A stretch of DNA of 64,000 nucleotides from Paeniglutamicibacter terrestris (lineage in GTDB: Bacteria > Actinomycetota > Actinomycetes > Actinomycetales > Micrococcaceae): contig NZ_JAAWVT010000001.1 in assembly GCF_012271785.1 (NCBI RefSeq), forward strand, positions 372,001-436,000, read 5' to 3'. Positions within the stretch are counted from its first letter, which is position 1; the number at the start of each line of letters is the position of its first letter. Below are positions 54,185 to 62,840 of the stretch, in pieces. A program made the translations under genes and the position numbers. The notes below the pieces were generated by a model that saw nothing but the letters and a program-made list of their open reading frames with translations, was not told the DNA's origin and did no database searches.

Positions 54185-55066
54185 GTGTTAGAGGTCAAGA
54201 ATCTCACCCGGCGCTTCGGGGATCGGGTGGTGCTCAACGATGTTTCGTTCAGCGTTCCGGCCAATGGCATGACGGGATTTGTCGGCGCCAATGGTGCCGG
54301 CAAGACCACCACCATGCGCATCATCATGGGGGTGCTGAAATCCCACGCCGGGTCGGTGTACTTCAACGGCACACAAATTGTTGACGCGGATCGGGCTCGC
54401 TTCGGCTACATGCCCGAGGAACGCGGACTTTACCCCAAACAGCAGGTCCTGGATCAGCTCCAATACCTCGGCCAGCTCCACGGCATGAGCCGCGGTGATG
54501 CCCGCACCGAGGCACTTGACCTGTTGGATCGCTTCGGCATTGCCGATCGGATCAAGGACAAACTCGAATCCCTTTCGCTGGGCAACCAGCAACGCGTCCA
54601 GGTCGCTGCCTCGCTCATGCACCACCCCACCGCGTTGGTGCTCGATGAGCCCTTCTCGGGACTGGATCCGCTGGCCGTGGACTCGATGACCTCGCTGCTG
54701 GCCGAACGCGCAGCCACCGGGGTACCCATCCTGTTCTCCAGCCACCAGCTGGATTTGATCGATCAGCTCTGCGACAACCTGGTGGTGTTGGCCGACGGCA
54801 AGATCGTCGCGTCCGGTACTGCCGCCGAGCTGCGGGCGCGGGCCAGCGCAAAACATGTGGTGGTGACCCCTCCGGATGCCGGCTGGCTGCGCGAACAGAT
54901 GGGCGTTAGCGTTCTTGATGTTGCTGGCCCACGTGCCCTGGTCGAGTTCAGCGACGAGGCAACAGCCCAGCGCATTTTGCGTATCGCGGTAGATCGCGGC
55001 GCCGTCACCGAATTTGCCCCGCAACGTCCCTCGTTGGCGGAAATCTACCGGGAAGTCATCCGATGA
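54185..55066 (+). CDS. ABC exporter ATPase
   Basis: GTG start at 54185 with AGGAAAG upstream; 293 residues. Walker A is GANGAGKTTTM (near residue 40), the signature reads LSLGNQQRVQ instead of the usual LSGGQ, and Walker B is ALVLDEPF. The C-terminal DUF4162-like extension (about 225-293) is typical of NatA/YhaQ-type exporters. It overlaps the permease gene by four bases. Confidence 0.9.
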   Translation: MLEVKNLTRRFGDRVVLNDVSFSVPANGMTGFVGANGAGKTTTMRIIMGVLKSHAGSVYFNGTQIVDADRARFGYMPEERGLYPKQQVLDQLQYLGQLHGMSRGDARTEALDLLDRFGIADRIKDKLESLSLGNQQRVQVAASLMHHPTALVLDEPFSGLDPLAVDSMTSLLAERAATGVPILFSSHQLDLIDQLCDNLVVLADGKIVASGTAAELRARASAKHVVVTPPDAGWLREQMGVSVLDVAGPRALVEFSDEATAQRILRIAVDRGAVTEFAPQRPSLAEIYREVIR

Positions 55067-56295
55067 GCACCACCGAGTTAGATATCAAGGACGCACCGTC
55101 AAAGCTTGCGGCACCGAAGTCGCAGGGCGCACCGTGGCTGATCGTCACGCTACGCGAGGTGACGGTGAAGCTCCGTGACAAGTCATTTATCATTTCCACG
55201 CTAATCACCCTGGTCCTCATTGTCGGATCTGTGGTCATCTCCGGTTTCATGGGTAATAGAACCACCGAAGCCTCCGTGGCCTTTGGCCCCGGCACAGAAG
55301 CGGTAGAGCTGATCAACACCGCGAACGACCTGGCGGTTGAAAACGATCAAAAGATCGTCTTGACCGCTAATCCGCTGGGTTCAAATGATTTCGCATTGGA
55401 CTCGCTTCGGGACAAAAATGTTGATCTGGTCCTGACCCCAGCACCCGACGGCTACACGCTCACCGGGCTGAGCGACGTACCAACCGACATCGCTTCGTTG
55501 CTGTCGGAGGCGGCAGAGGCTCGGGCATTGGATACCAATGCCGGCACCTTGGGAGTCACCCTTGAGCAGTTGAAGGAGGGTTCAACCCTGACTCAGGCCT
55601 TGCTTGAGGGAAGCCAAGAACGCAACTCCATGGCCCTGATCATGGGCTTGATCTTCTCGTTCCTCTTCTACATGTCGGCGATGATTTTCGGCATGCCAAT
55701 TGCGAACTCCGTGGTGGAGGAAAAGCAGAACCGCGTGGTGGAGATTCTTGCCACGGCCATCCCGATCCGCCAGCTACTGGCCGGCAAGATTTTGGGCAAC
55801 CTGATCTTGGCCATGGGGCAGTTGTGCCTGTTCGTCGGGATCGGGTTGCTGGCATTGAGCCTCATGCCCACGGAGATTCCGTTCATCTCGGTCGTCTTTG
55901 CCACCGCAGGCTGGTTCCTGGCCTTCTTCCTCGCCGGTTTCCTGTTGCTGGCCGCCGCGTGGGCGGCGTTAGGGGCCATGGCGTCACGCACCGAAGACCT
56001 GCAGCAGTCCACCGGTCCGGTCATCATGGTGTTGATCGCCGTCTTGTTCACCGGCATTTATGCCAAGGGCCAGTTACTGGTGGTTGCCTCCTACGTCCCG
56101 GTGATTTCCTCGGTCGCCATGCCCATCCGTCTACTTAATAGCGACGTTCCGCTGTGGGAACCCATCGCGTCGTTGGCTATCGCCATCGCTGCCGCGTGGG
56201 CCATGGTGTTGCTCGGTGAGCGCATCTATCGCCGAGCGATCATGCAGACCGGTTCGGCCCTGTCCTGGCGCAAGGCGCTGAAGCTGGAGGACTAG
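55063..56295 (+). CDS. ABC-2 exporter permease (NatB/YhaP type)
   Basis: This 410-residue protein has a first membrane helix at about 40-60, a large extracytoplasmic loop (about 60-185) and five further membrane segments. The conserved EEKQNRVVEILATAIPIRQLLAGKI segment (key part EEKQNRVVEIL) sits between helices 2 and 3. Together with the ATPase it should export Na+, a peptide or an antibiotic. It ends before a convergent terminator. Confidence 0.88.
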   Translation: MSTTELDIKDAPSKLAAPKSQGAPWLIVTLREVTVKLRDKSFIISTLITLVLIVGSVVISGFMGNRTTEASVAFGPGTEAVELINTANDLAVENDQKIVLTANPLGSNDFALDSLRDKNVDLVLTPAPDGYTLTGLSDVPTDIASLLSEAAEARALDTNAGTLGVTLEQLKEGSTLTQALLEGSQERNSMALIMGLIFSFLFYMSAMIFGMPIANSVVEEKQNRVVEILATAIPIRQLLAGKILGNLILAMGQLCLFVGIGLLALSLMPTEIPFISVVFATAGWFLAFFLAGFLLLAAAWAALGAMASRTEDLQQSTGPVIMVLIAVLFTGIYAKGQLLVVASYVPVISSVAMPIRLLNSDVPLWEPIASLAIAIAAAWAMVLLGERIYRRAIMQTGSALSWRKALKLED

Positions 56296-56321
56296 CTTCA
56301 AAGCTTTGACGAATAACGGCT

Positions 56322-56356
56322 GTGGCGTGCGACCTCTTATGGAGATCGCACGCCAC
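56322..56356. terminator. Bidirectional hairpin between ABC permease and XRE gene
   Basis: GTGGCGTGCGA (56322-56332) pairs with TCGCACGCCAC (56346-56356), with an inner CTC/GAG pairing. A GGTCATTTTC run follows on the plus strand. It separates two convergent transcription units. Confidence 0.7.
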
Positions 56357-56382
56357 GGTCATTTTCGTTCCATGGCCAGTCC

Positions 56383-56622
56383 CTACTTCTCAAGCACCAG
56401 CAGCTCGCCGATCTCGCATTCCAAGACCCGGCAGATCGAGACAAGAGTGCTGAATCTGATGGCCTTCGCCCTGTCATTTTTCAGAACCGACAGATTCACG
56501 ATGCTCACCCCAGCAAGCTCACCCAGACGGGTCAGTGTCATGGATCGTTCGTGCAGCAGCGCATCTAGTCGGCAATGGACCCCACTGCTCAGATCAATGT
56601 CCTCATTATTGCCTGCCATCAC
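56383..56622 (-). CDS. Small XRE-family regulator (YozG-like)
   Basis: This 79-residue protein is essentially one helix-turn-helix: MTLTRLGELAGVSIVNLSVLKN (key part LGELAGVSIVNLS at about 33-45), followed by the family-typical FSTLVSICRVLECEIGELL. It overlaps the DUF2975-like gene by four bases. Small XRE proteins of this kind are regularly paired with DUF2975 membrane proteins. Confidence 0.88.
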   Translation of the reverse strand: MMAGNNEDIDLSSGVHCRLDALLHERSMTLTRLGELAGVSIVNLSVLKNDRAKAIRFSTLVSICRVLECEIGELLVLEK

Positions 56623-57299
56623 ACCAAACCATCTGTATCAAGGTGCAAACGTTGACCGCGACGCAGAACCAACGACAAGAGGATCAAGACAATACCGAGG
56701 GCCAACAAGGGGTGGTTAGCATCTTGGAAGCTGAATTCCGCGGAGGTCACCAACCAATTAACATCTCCAGCATTCTCTGGAATTTGCGTTGCTGTGCCGG
56801 GTATCCCGAGTTCGGCAGCCGCTAGGTGGTTTGATACGTCCGCAAGCCAAGGCGCAAAAAGAGCGGTCATACCGGCCATCGCGCCGAGAACCAGCATCGC
56901 CCAATGGGCTAGCGCCGTGAACGGATGGTTCTTCCACAACCTGCGGCAGATCATGATGATGGAGGCGCAGCCAGCAATGAACAACAGGAAGTACAACGCT
57001 TCGGATATGGCAAGTATCAGTCGTGGGGCGAAAAGCTTTTCGTCGCTTTCCACGAATGCGCTGCCATACGTCAGGTGCGATTCCCCAATGCTTCCCCGAA
57101 GCTGGGGAACCTCGTTCATGGGGGTAGCCATCGAAGCTTCAAAAACGAAAGACCTTGTGAAGTGTTCCTCGGTGAACCACGCCAAGTAAAGCACGCCAAA
57201 TAGTCCAGCTATGGCCGCGATGATCGCCGCTGTCATCAGGAATGTTCGTCCGCCGATGTGTCCAAGTTTTAGCATCTTGGTGCTCATTTCCGCGCCCAC
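56619..57299 (-). CDS. DUF2975-like membrane protein
   Basis: GTG start at 57299 with AAGGTGG upstream; ATG 57287 is an alternative. The 226-residue protein has four membrane segments (about 20-42, 95-117, 130-148 and 190-213). A helix-3 linker with CRRLWKNHPFTA resembles the R-x-x-G-x-P-F segment of DUF2975. Coupling to the XRE gene supports the assignment. Function unknown; membrane-linked regulation has been proposed for such pairs. Confidence 0.7.
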   Translation of the reverse strand: MGAEMSTKMLKLGHIGGRTFLMTAAIIAAIAGLFGVLYLAWFTEEHFTRSFVFEASMATPMNEVPQLRGSIGESHLTYGSAFVESDEKLFAPRLILAISEALYFLLFIAGCASIIMICRRLWKNHPFTALAHWAMLVLGAMAGMTALFAPWLADVSNHLAAAELGIPGTATQIPENAGDVNWLVTSAEFSFQDANHPLLALGIVLILLSLVLRRGQRLHLDTDGLV

Positions 57300-57308
57300 G
57301 ACCCCACC

Positions 57309-57341
57309 TTAACGATTGTCGATAATAACGATAATCGTTAA
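57309..57341. promoter_or_regulatory. Strong palindrome upstream of the DUF2975-XRE operon
   Basis: TTAACGATT (57309-57317) is repeated in inverted form as AATCGTTAA (57333-57341), with further CGATAA copies between the arms. It lies ten bases upstream of the operon start and is very likely the autoregulatory site of the XRE protein. Confidence 0.65.
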
Positions 57342-57342
57342 C

Positions 57343-57679
57343 ATACTCATTTGCCCCAGCCGGGTCAACCTCAACGCGGCTCACACGAGCCACAAACTTT
57401 CATGGGAAACCCAGCGGACCCGTGAATTGAACGGAAGTGAACACGTTCACGCGCTGCTGAGTAGCGGAAAAAAACAAACTGGCAGTGGCCGGAAGCAAAA
57501 ACCTCCCACCGTCGATTTCTGCGTTCGGTACTTTCTCAGCTCTCGAATGGCATTCATCGATGAGACGGAAAACCACGACGCGCGAAATCCCACGTCACAG
57601 CCGTGCGCTGTGGTGGAACTTGTCATTCCGGGAACTAGACTGCAAAAAATGCTTCCCTCTAGATGCCTAGGATCATCGA
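57343..57679. other. Intergenic, lower GC, no gene seen
   Basis: A minus-strand frame at 57447-57707 lacks a ribosome binding site and any family features. No RNA gene is seen. The stretch probably holds the promoter of the gene at 57680; AGGA at 57669-57672 is its likely ribosome binding site. Confidence 0.45.
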
Positions 57680-58894
57680 TTGCCCATCGAATCTGTACCT
57701 GCGCCAACCGCAGTATCCCCTATCACTGATATTCATGCCGCGTTCGATTTCCCGCGCATCCCGTCGGTAGATCTCAAGAAAGTCATCATCAACGGAAAAG
57801 CCGAAGGCCCCGACGGCTTTAGTGACCTCCGAATAGCGCCGACGTTGTTCATCATTGACGTGGACGGTCAGCAATCCATCACAGTAGGGAACTGTCAGAT
57901 ATTAACCAGTGCATCCGGAAGGACTCAGATCAGTGCCCATGTGGTGGAATCTTGGACCATCAAGAATACTCAGTCGGCGACATCACGACGAAAATCTCGT
58001 CGCACTGATCGGCGCCAAAACACAACGACCAAGCAGCTAGAGGCGACTTCCATTGCCGAGTCCAGCTCAGATATCAGAAATGAAATCACCACTTCGGTGG
58101 AAAAGATTCTACGTCTGCTGACCGACTCATGTACGTCTGAGAATCATCTTGACCGGGCTCCAGAAATCGCGAAACGGCTCTGCGAGCTCTCAAGGAACAA
58201 CGTCGCAGAGATACGAGACCTGCGATATGGCCTGGAGAGTGACTTGGCGAAATCGAGCCGCGATAGTTTAGCGACGGAAAACTACACCAACATGGTCGCC
58301 AACCTGCTGCAGCTAAATGTAATCTGCGGTCGGGCCGCCGATCAGGCGAGAGAGGCAGTTCGAGAAGGTTTATGGGTCCATGGTCCGGATTCTGAGGTTT
58401 ATCATGCCTACCGAAAACTGCAGGATCCCTCCATTGTGAATGCCTTCGAACCGGCAAATCATGAAATGCGCACATGGATGAGAATTCACGATGCCGCCAT
58501 ACGCCAGTGCCAGCAGATGCAGCTACAACTGGAAGCCGAATCAACCTCGATCCACGCGTTGCTCAGTTCCGCGTCCAGTGTTTCTAGTTCACGTGAGGCA
58601 GATGCTCAAACACGTTTTAATCTGCTGGTGGGGCTAGTCTCTATCGGATTGGGTGTACCTGCTCTTTTCCTCGCCCTATACAGCGCAACTATTTTGTTGC
58701 CGCTAAACACCAGCTCGAAGATCATGTCCTTCCTGCCTGTTGCAATCCCCCTGTTGATTGCCTCGCTATTTGCACTATTCATGCCTCCTCAAGGGTCGAC
58801 CAGGAAGTACTGGATAGGAAGTGGGCTTGTTACGCTGTTGGTTTTTGGCGTGCTCATCGTTGTTGCCATCGGCGCACCCATTTCAAATCCGTAA
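57680..58894 (+). CDS. Unrecognised protein with helical cytosolic domain and three C-terminal membrane segments
   Basis: TTG start with AGGA seven bases upstream; 404 residues. Residues about 28-95 look strand-rich, 96-120 are basic and Ser/Thr-rich (SRRKSRRTDRR), and 130-305 are long charged helices. Three membrane segments follow at about 311-334, 343-362 and 374-396. The transition TRFNLLVGLVSIGLGVP resembles the pore helix start of CorA-like proteins, but the GMN signature is missing. The region is less GC-rich than its neighbours, hinting at transfer. I do not recognise the family. Confidence 0.6.
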   Translation: MPIESVPAPTAVSPITDIHAAFDFPRIPSVDLKKVIINGKAEGPDGFSDLRIAPTLFIIDVDGQQSITVGNCQILTSASGRTQISAHVVESWTIKNTQSATSRRKSRRTDRRQNTTTKQLEATSIAESSSDIRNEITTSVEKILRLLTDSCTSENHLDRAPEIAKRLCELSRNNVAEIRDLRYGLESDLAKSSRDSLATENYTNMVANLLQLNVICGRAADQAREAVREGLWVHGPDSEVYHAYRKLQDPSIVNAFEPANHEMRTWMRIHDAAIRQCQQMQLQLEAESTSIHALLSSASSVSSSREADAQTRFNLLVGLVSIGLGVPALFLALYSATILLPLNTSSKIMSFLPVAIPLLIASLFALFMPPQGSTRKYWIGSGLVTLLVFGVLIVVAIGAPISNP

Positions 58895-59000
58895 GCCTGC
58901 AGTTTCCAGTTGGGCGCACCACGCTGCGGCCAACCATCTCTAAGCCGGGTTTTCGAAGACCTAGCATCTGGTGGGGCGGGTTCTGCTCGGCAACGGTTTA

Positions 59001-59055
59001 AACACAGAAGGTCCCCCACAAACCCAATTGGGAGCTTGTGGCGGACCTTCGTGTT
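59001..59055. terminator. Hairpin between the 57680 gene and putA
   Basis: GAAGGTCC (59007-59014) pairs with GGACCTTC (59043-59050), with CCACAA/TTGTGG inside and AACAC/GTGTT outside. It lies 14 bases after the putA stop on the minus strand and probably serves both convergent units. Confidence 0.7.
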
Positions 59056-59068
59056 CACAAGCTGAGGA

Positions 59069-62000
59069 CTAGATAAGCGCGTCGCTCAGGTGATTCGGGG
59101 TACCGAAGCGGTGCGCGGTAATGGAGATTGCCTGCTCGTGCAGGAAGGTCAGCATTTCCACACGTCCCGCGGAGACCACATTGTTGGCGTAGATCGCTAC
59201 ATCGGGCTTGCCGTTGGTTGCCTCGGCAACATCGATGATCGAGCCGCCGATCAGGCGGATACGAACACCCGAGTCCGGACCGGTCTTGGCGGCCAAACGT
59301 GCTGCACGTGTTCCGAATGCCTGGGCATCCTCAACCACCACGGTGACCGAGGATTGTGCCAGCACGGTGCGGATCGCTGCCGGAACCTCAACCGAGGAGG
59401 AGACCGTGATGCGGGATCCGGCGGTGATTCCGGCTCCGATGACGCGGATCAGCTCGGCGATGCCGTGAGCCGAGGTCTCGTTCTCGTAGCGAACCGTCAC
59501 CGGCAGCGCACGGTAGCGGAACACATTGCGTTCCGCGTGCAGACCCGAGACATCCTTAGCGGTGTTGAACTCGTTGATCCAGACCTTGTTATCCGATACC
59601 AGGGCGGCCTCAAGCCAGGCAAGGTCGGCCTCGTTGATGTCGCTGGAGCGGGCTGCGTTGAACAGCGCAGAAGCCCCGGCTCCCAGTACACCGGAGGTCA
59701 CCACGGGAGCGTCTTGCCAGGAGCCCATGCCCACCAGGTAGTTGGGTCCGCCAGCCTTGGTGCCGGCACCGATGGCCGACTTCTTCCAGCCACCGAAGGG
59801 CTGACGCTGCACAATCGCGCCGGTGATGCCACGGTTGATGTAGAGGTTACCGGCCTGAATGTTCTTCAACCAGTAATCCATTTCCCCGGAATCCAGGGAG
59901 TGCAATCCGGAGGTCAATCCGAAGTCGGTGTCGTTGACCATGGAGACGGCCTCTTCAAGGGTTGCCGCGGTCATGACACCCAGAATCGGACCAAAGTACT
60001 CGGTGAGGTGGAATTCGGAACCACGCTTCACACCCGAACGCACACCCGGGCTCCAGAGCTTGCCCGAATCGTCGAGCTGCTTCGGTTCAAGCACCCAGTT
60101 TTCGCCCTCACCCAATACGGTCAAACCGCGCAGCAGCTTGCCCGTGGCCTTCTCAATGACCGGACCCATCTGGGTCTGTGGATCATTCGGGTAGCCAACC
60201 TTCAGCGAGCGAGCAGCATCGATCAATTGGTTGTGGAAGCGCTTGGATTCGGCGGCGGATCCCACCAGAATGACCAGCGAGGCGGCGGAGCACTTCTGGC
60301 CGGCATGGCCGAAGGCGGAGGCCGCAACGTCCTTGGCCGCAAGGTCAAGGTCGGCGTGCGGGGTAACGATCACGGCGTTCTTGCCGCTGGTTTCTGCCAA
60401 GAGCGGCAGGTCCTTGCGGAAGGAGCGGAAAAGTTCCGCCGTCTCGTAGCCACCGGTGAGGATCAAACGGTCAACGCTTGGGTGCGAGACGAGCTCGGTA
60501 CCCAGATCGCGCTCGGAGAGCTGAACCAGCCGCAATACATCGCGCGGAACGCCGGCTTCCCAGAGTGCTTCGACCATGACGGCACCGGAGCGTGCGGCCT
60601 GACGTGCGGGCTTGATGATGACCGCGGAGCCGGCGGCCAAGGCCGAGAGGGTGGAACCTGCCGGGATGGCCACGGGGAAGTTCCACGGCGGGGTGATGAC
60701 CGTCAGCTTCGAGGGGACGAAGGTGGCACCTTCAACATGCTCCAACTCCAGGCCGAGCTGGGCGTAGTAGTGGGCGAAGTCGATGGCCTCGGAGACCTCG
60801 GGGTCACCCTGGTCCAGCGTCTTGCCACATTCGGAGCCCATGACCTCCAGAAGATCCGCGCGGTGTGCCTCAAGAGCCGCACCGGCGCGGTGCAAGATGG
60901 CGGCGCGAGCCGCTGCTCCCATGGCAACCCAGGAGTCGGAGGCGGCAACCGCCGAATCAACTACCGCGTTCAATTCGTTTGGTGTGTGGATCAGGGACTT
61001 GGCCACCGCATCGTTACCCAGCGTGGAGCTGAGCATCTTGTCCACAATTTTCCGACCCCAGGCCCGGTTGCCCGGAAGATCCGGATCCGTGTCGGGGGTG
61101 TTCTCGAAGTCCAGACTGCCATCGGCCAGACCGGCCAGCTTGGCTTCGATGGCTGTTTCGTCAACAAGGTTGCGATCCTGGATGCGGTGCGGAGCGGGAA
61201 CGCTGTTATCCAGATCGGCCAGCGAGGCCAGGAAGCGGTTCTTTTCGCGCTCGAAGAGTGCTTCGTTCTTATCGAGTTCGAAGACCGCGGACATGAAGTT
61301 TTCCTGGCTAGCGCCTTCTTCAAGGCGGCGGATCAGGTAGGCGATGGCCACGTCGAACTCGCCCGGGTGAACGACCGGCGTGTACAGCAGCAGGCGTCCA
61401 ACGTCCTTGCGGACGGCCTCGGCCTGGCCGGTCGCCATGCCGAGCAGCATCTCGAATTCGATGCCGGCGGTGACGCCGCGACCCTGGGCCAACAGCCAGG
61501 CCAGGGCCACGTCAAAGAGGTTGTGCCCGGCGATGCCGATGCGCACGTTCTCAATGTGTCCCGGGCGCAGTGCGTAATCCAGTACGGACTTGTACGAGGT
61601 GTCCGAGTCCTGCTTGGAGTTCCAGGTAGCCACCGGCCAGCCGTGAACATTGGCTTCGACCTGCTCCATCGGCAGGTTGGCACCCTTCACCACGCGGACC
61701 TTGATGGGGGCTCCGCCGGCGCCCACGCGGGCTGCGGAGAATTCCTGCAGGTGGATCATCGCCGACAGTGCGTCGGGCAGGTAGGCCTGCAGCACGATGC
61801 CGGCTTCGAGGTCGAGGAATTCGGCGCGGTCAAGGATCTTGGTGAAGACCGCGATGGTCAGGTCTAGGTCCTTGTATTCCTCCATGTCCAAGTTGATGAA
61901 CTTCTTCTTGGGGCTGGAGGTCGCTGCCAAGCGGTACAGCGGGATGAGCTTTTCGATGATGTGCTCAACAGCCTCGTCAAAGGCCCAGTGGTTGTGCGGT

Positions 62001-62605
62001 GCCACGGTGGAGGAAACCTTGATGGACACGTAGTCAACATCGTCGCGGGAGAGCAGCTGGTGGGTTCCGTCAAGGCGGCGAGCGGCTTCGCCCTCACCCA
62101 GGATGGCTTCGCCCAGAAGGTTGACGTTGAGGTCAATGCCTTCCTTCTTGATCTTGGAGATCGAGGAACCAAGCTTGGCATCGGTGGCGTCGATGATCAG
62201 GTGACCGACCATTTCGCGCAGGACCTTGCGGGCGATCGGGACGACGATGCTCGGGAAGATCGGTGCCATGGCGCCACCGAGTCCAACGGCAGAGCGCATG
62301 TACCAGGGCAGGAAGGAAGGCACCTTGGGGGCCAAGGCCTTGAGGTTTGCCGCGGCAACACTCAGGTCCTCGGGGCGAATCACTCCGTCAACAAAACCAA
62401 CGGTGAAGTCCAGTCCGTTGGGGTCCTTCAGCACGCCGGCCAGCTGGGCCGCGGAGGCATCAACCGGAACTTTTGAGCCTTCGGTGAGCCAATGGCGCAC
62501 CAACTTGATGGTTTCATCGGCCAGGTCCTGAGGGCGGACCAGGGCTGTGCCGTCGGCGGCGAGAGCCGGCGGGACTACACGCGCGTGCGGAGTCGTTAGG
62601 GACAC
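59069..62605 (-). CDS. putA: Bifunctional proline dehydrogenase / glutamate-semialdehyde dehydrogenase
   Basis: I start at GTG 62605, with AAGGAG nine bases upstream, giving 1178 residues; the open frame to 62701 has no signal. The proline dehydrogenase barrel (about 90-480) oxidises proline with FAD. The aldehyde dehydrogenase domain (about 560-1010) has the catalytic Cys in FGHAGQKCSAASL and Glu in LLAETSGKN. There is no N-terminal ribbon-helix-helix, so it does not regulate itself; the divergent LysR-type protein may do so. Confidence 0.93.
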   Translation of the reverse strand: MSLTTPHARVVPPALAADGTALVRPQDLADETIKLVRHWLTEGSKVPVDASAAQLAGVLKDPNGLDFTVGFVDGVIRPEDLSVAAANLKALAPKVPSFLPWYMRSAVGLGGAMAPIFPSIVVPIARKVLREMVGHLIIDATDAKLGSSISKIKKEGIDLNVNLLGEAILGEGEAARRLDGTHQLLSRDDVDYVSIKVSSTVAPHNHWAFDEAVEHIIEKLIPLYRLAATSSPKKKFINLDMEEYKDLDLTIAVFTKILDRAEFLDLEAGIVLQAYLPDALSAMIHLQEFSAARVGAGGAPIKVRVVKGANLPMEQVEANVHGWPVATWNSKQDSDTSYKSVLDYALRPGHIENVRIGIAGHNLFDVALAWLLAQGRGVTAGIEFEMLLGMATGQAEAVRKDVGRLLLYTPVVHPGEFDVAIAYLIRRLEEGASQENFMSAVFELDKNEALFEREKNRFLASLADLDNSVPAPHRIQDRNLVDETAIEAKLAGLADGSLDFENTPDTDPDLPGNRAWGRKIVDKMLSSTLGNDAVAKSLIHTPNELNAVVDSAVAASDSWVAMGAAARAAILHRAGAALEAHRADLLEVMGSECGKTLDQGDPEVSEAIDFAHYYAQLGLELEHVEGATFVPSKLTVITPPWNFPVAIPAGSTLSALAAGSAVIIKPARQAARSGAVMVEALWEAGVPRDVLRLVQLSERDLGTELVSHPSVDRLILTGGYETAELFRSFRKDLPLLAETSGKNAVIVTPHADLDLAAKDVAASAFGHAGQKCSAASLVILVGSAAESKRFHNQLIDAARSLKVGYPNDPQTQMGPVIEKATGKLLRGLTVLGEGENWVLEPKQLDDSGKLWSPGVRSGVKRGSEFHLTEYFGPILGVMTAATLEEAVSMVNDTDFGLTSGLHSLDSGEMDYWLKNIQAGNLYINRGITGAIVQRQPFGGWKKSAIGAGTKAGGPNYLVGMGSWQDAPVVTSGVLGAGASALFNAARSSDINEADLAWLEAALVSDNKVWINEFNTAKDVSGLHAERNVFRYRALPVTVRYENETSAHGIAELIRVIGAGITAGSRITVSSSVEVPAAIRTVLAQSSVTVVVEDAQAFGTRAARLAAKTGPDSGVRIRLIGGSIIDVAEATNGKPDVAIYANNVVSAGRVEMLTFLHEQAISITAHRFGTPNHLSDALI

Positions 62606-62722
62606 GAATGCTTCTCCTTGAAGGAAGTGATTTGGCAAAGACGGTTGAGCTACCTCTACCCATAATGCGCAGAAAAATATCGCGTGGATAGATCGGTTCA
62701 ACAGTCAGTATGAACCCAATCA

Positions 62723-62768
62723 TCACTTCGGCAAAAGTGAACAAACCCAAAGGTTTTACTTCGGGTTT
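62723..62768. promoter_or_regulatory. Two dyads in the putA-LysR divergent region
   Basis: TCACTT-N6-AAGTGA (62723-62740) and AAACCC-N14-GGGTTT (62743-62768) lie side by side in the gap. LysR-type proteins bind dyads of this kind, so regulation of putA by the adjacent gene is likely. Confidence 0.5.
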
Positions 62769-62840
62769 ACCAATGTATTCTGAAGGTTGCACACGTCACC
62801 GTTTTTCACCGCTAGAACACCCCAATCCAAGGAGCACATC

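Noticed and set aside
57447-57707. 86-codon minus-strand ORF
   Set aside because: No ribosome binding site, no family features, and it overlaps the start of the 57680 gene.
59090-61867. 925-codon open frame on the plus strand
   Set aside because: It lies antisense to putA, which has clear domains and a good start. Long antisense frames arise from high third-position GC, and the product has no family features.
62606-62701. Upstream extension of putA to 62701
   Set aside because: The GTG at 62605 has a strong AAGGAG, and the extension matches nothing in PutA.
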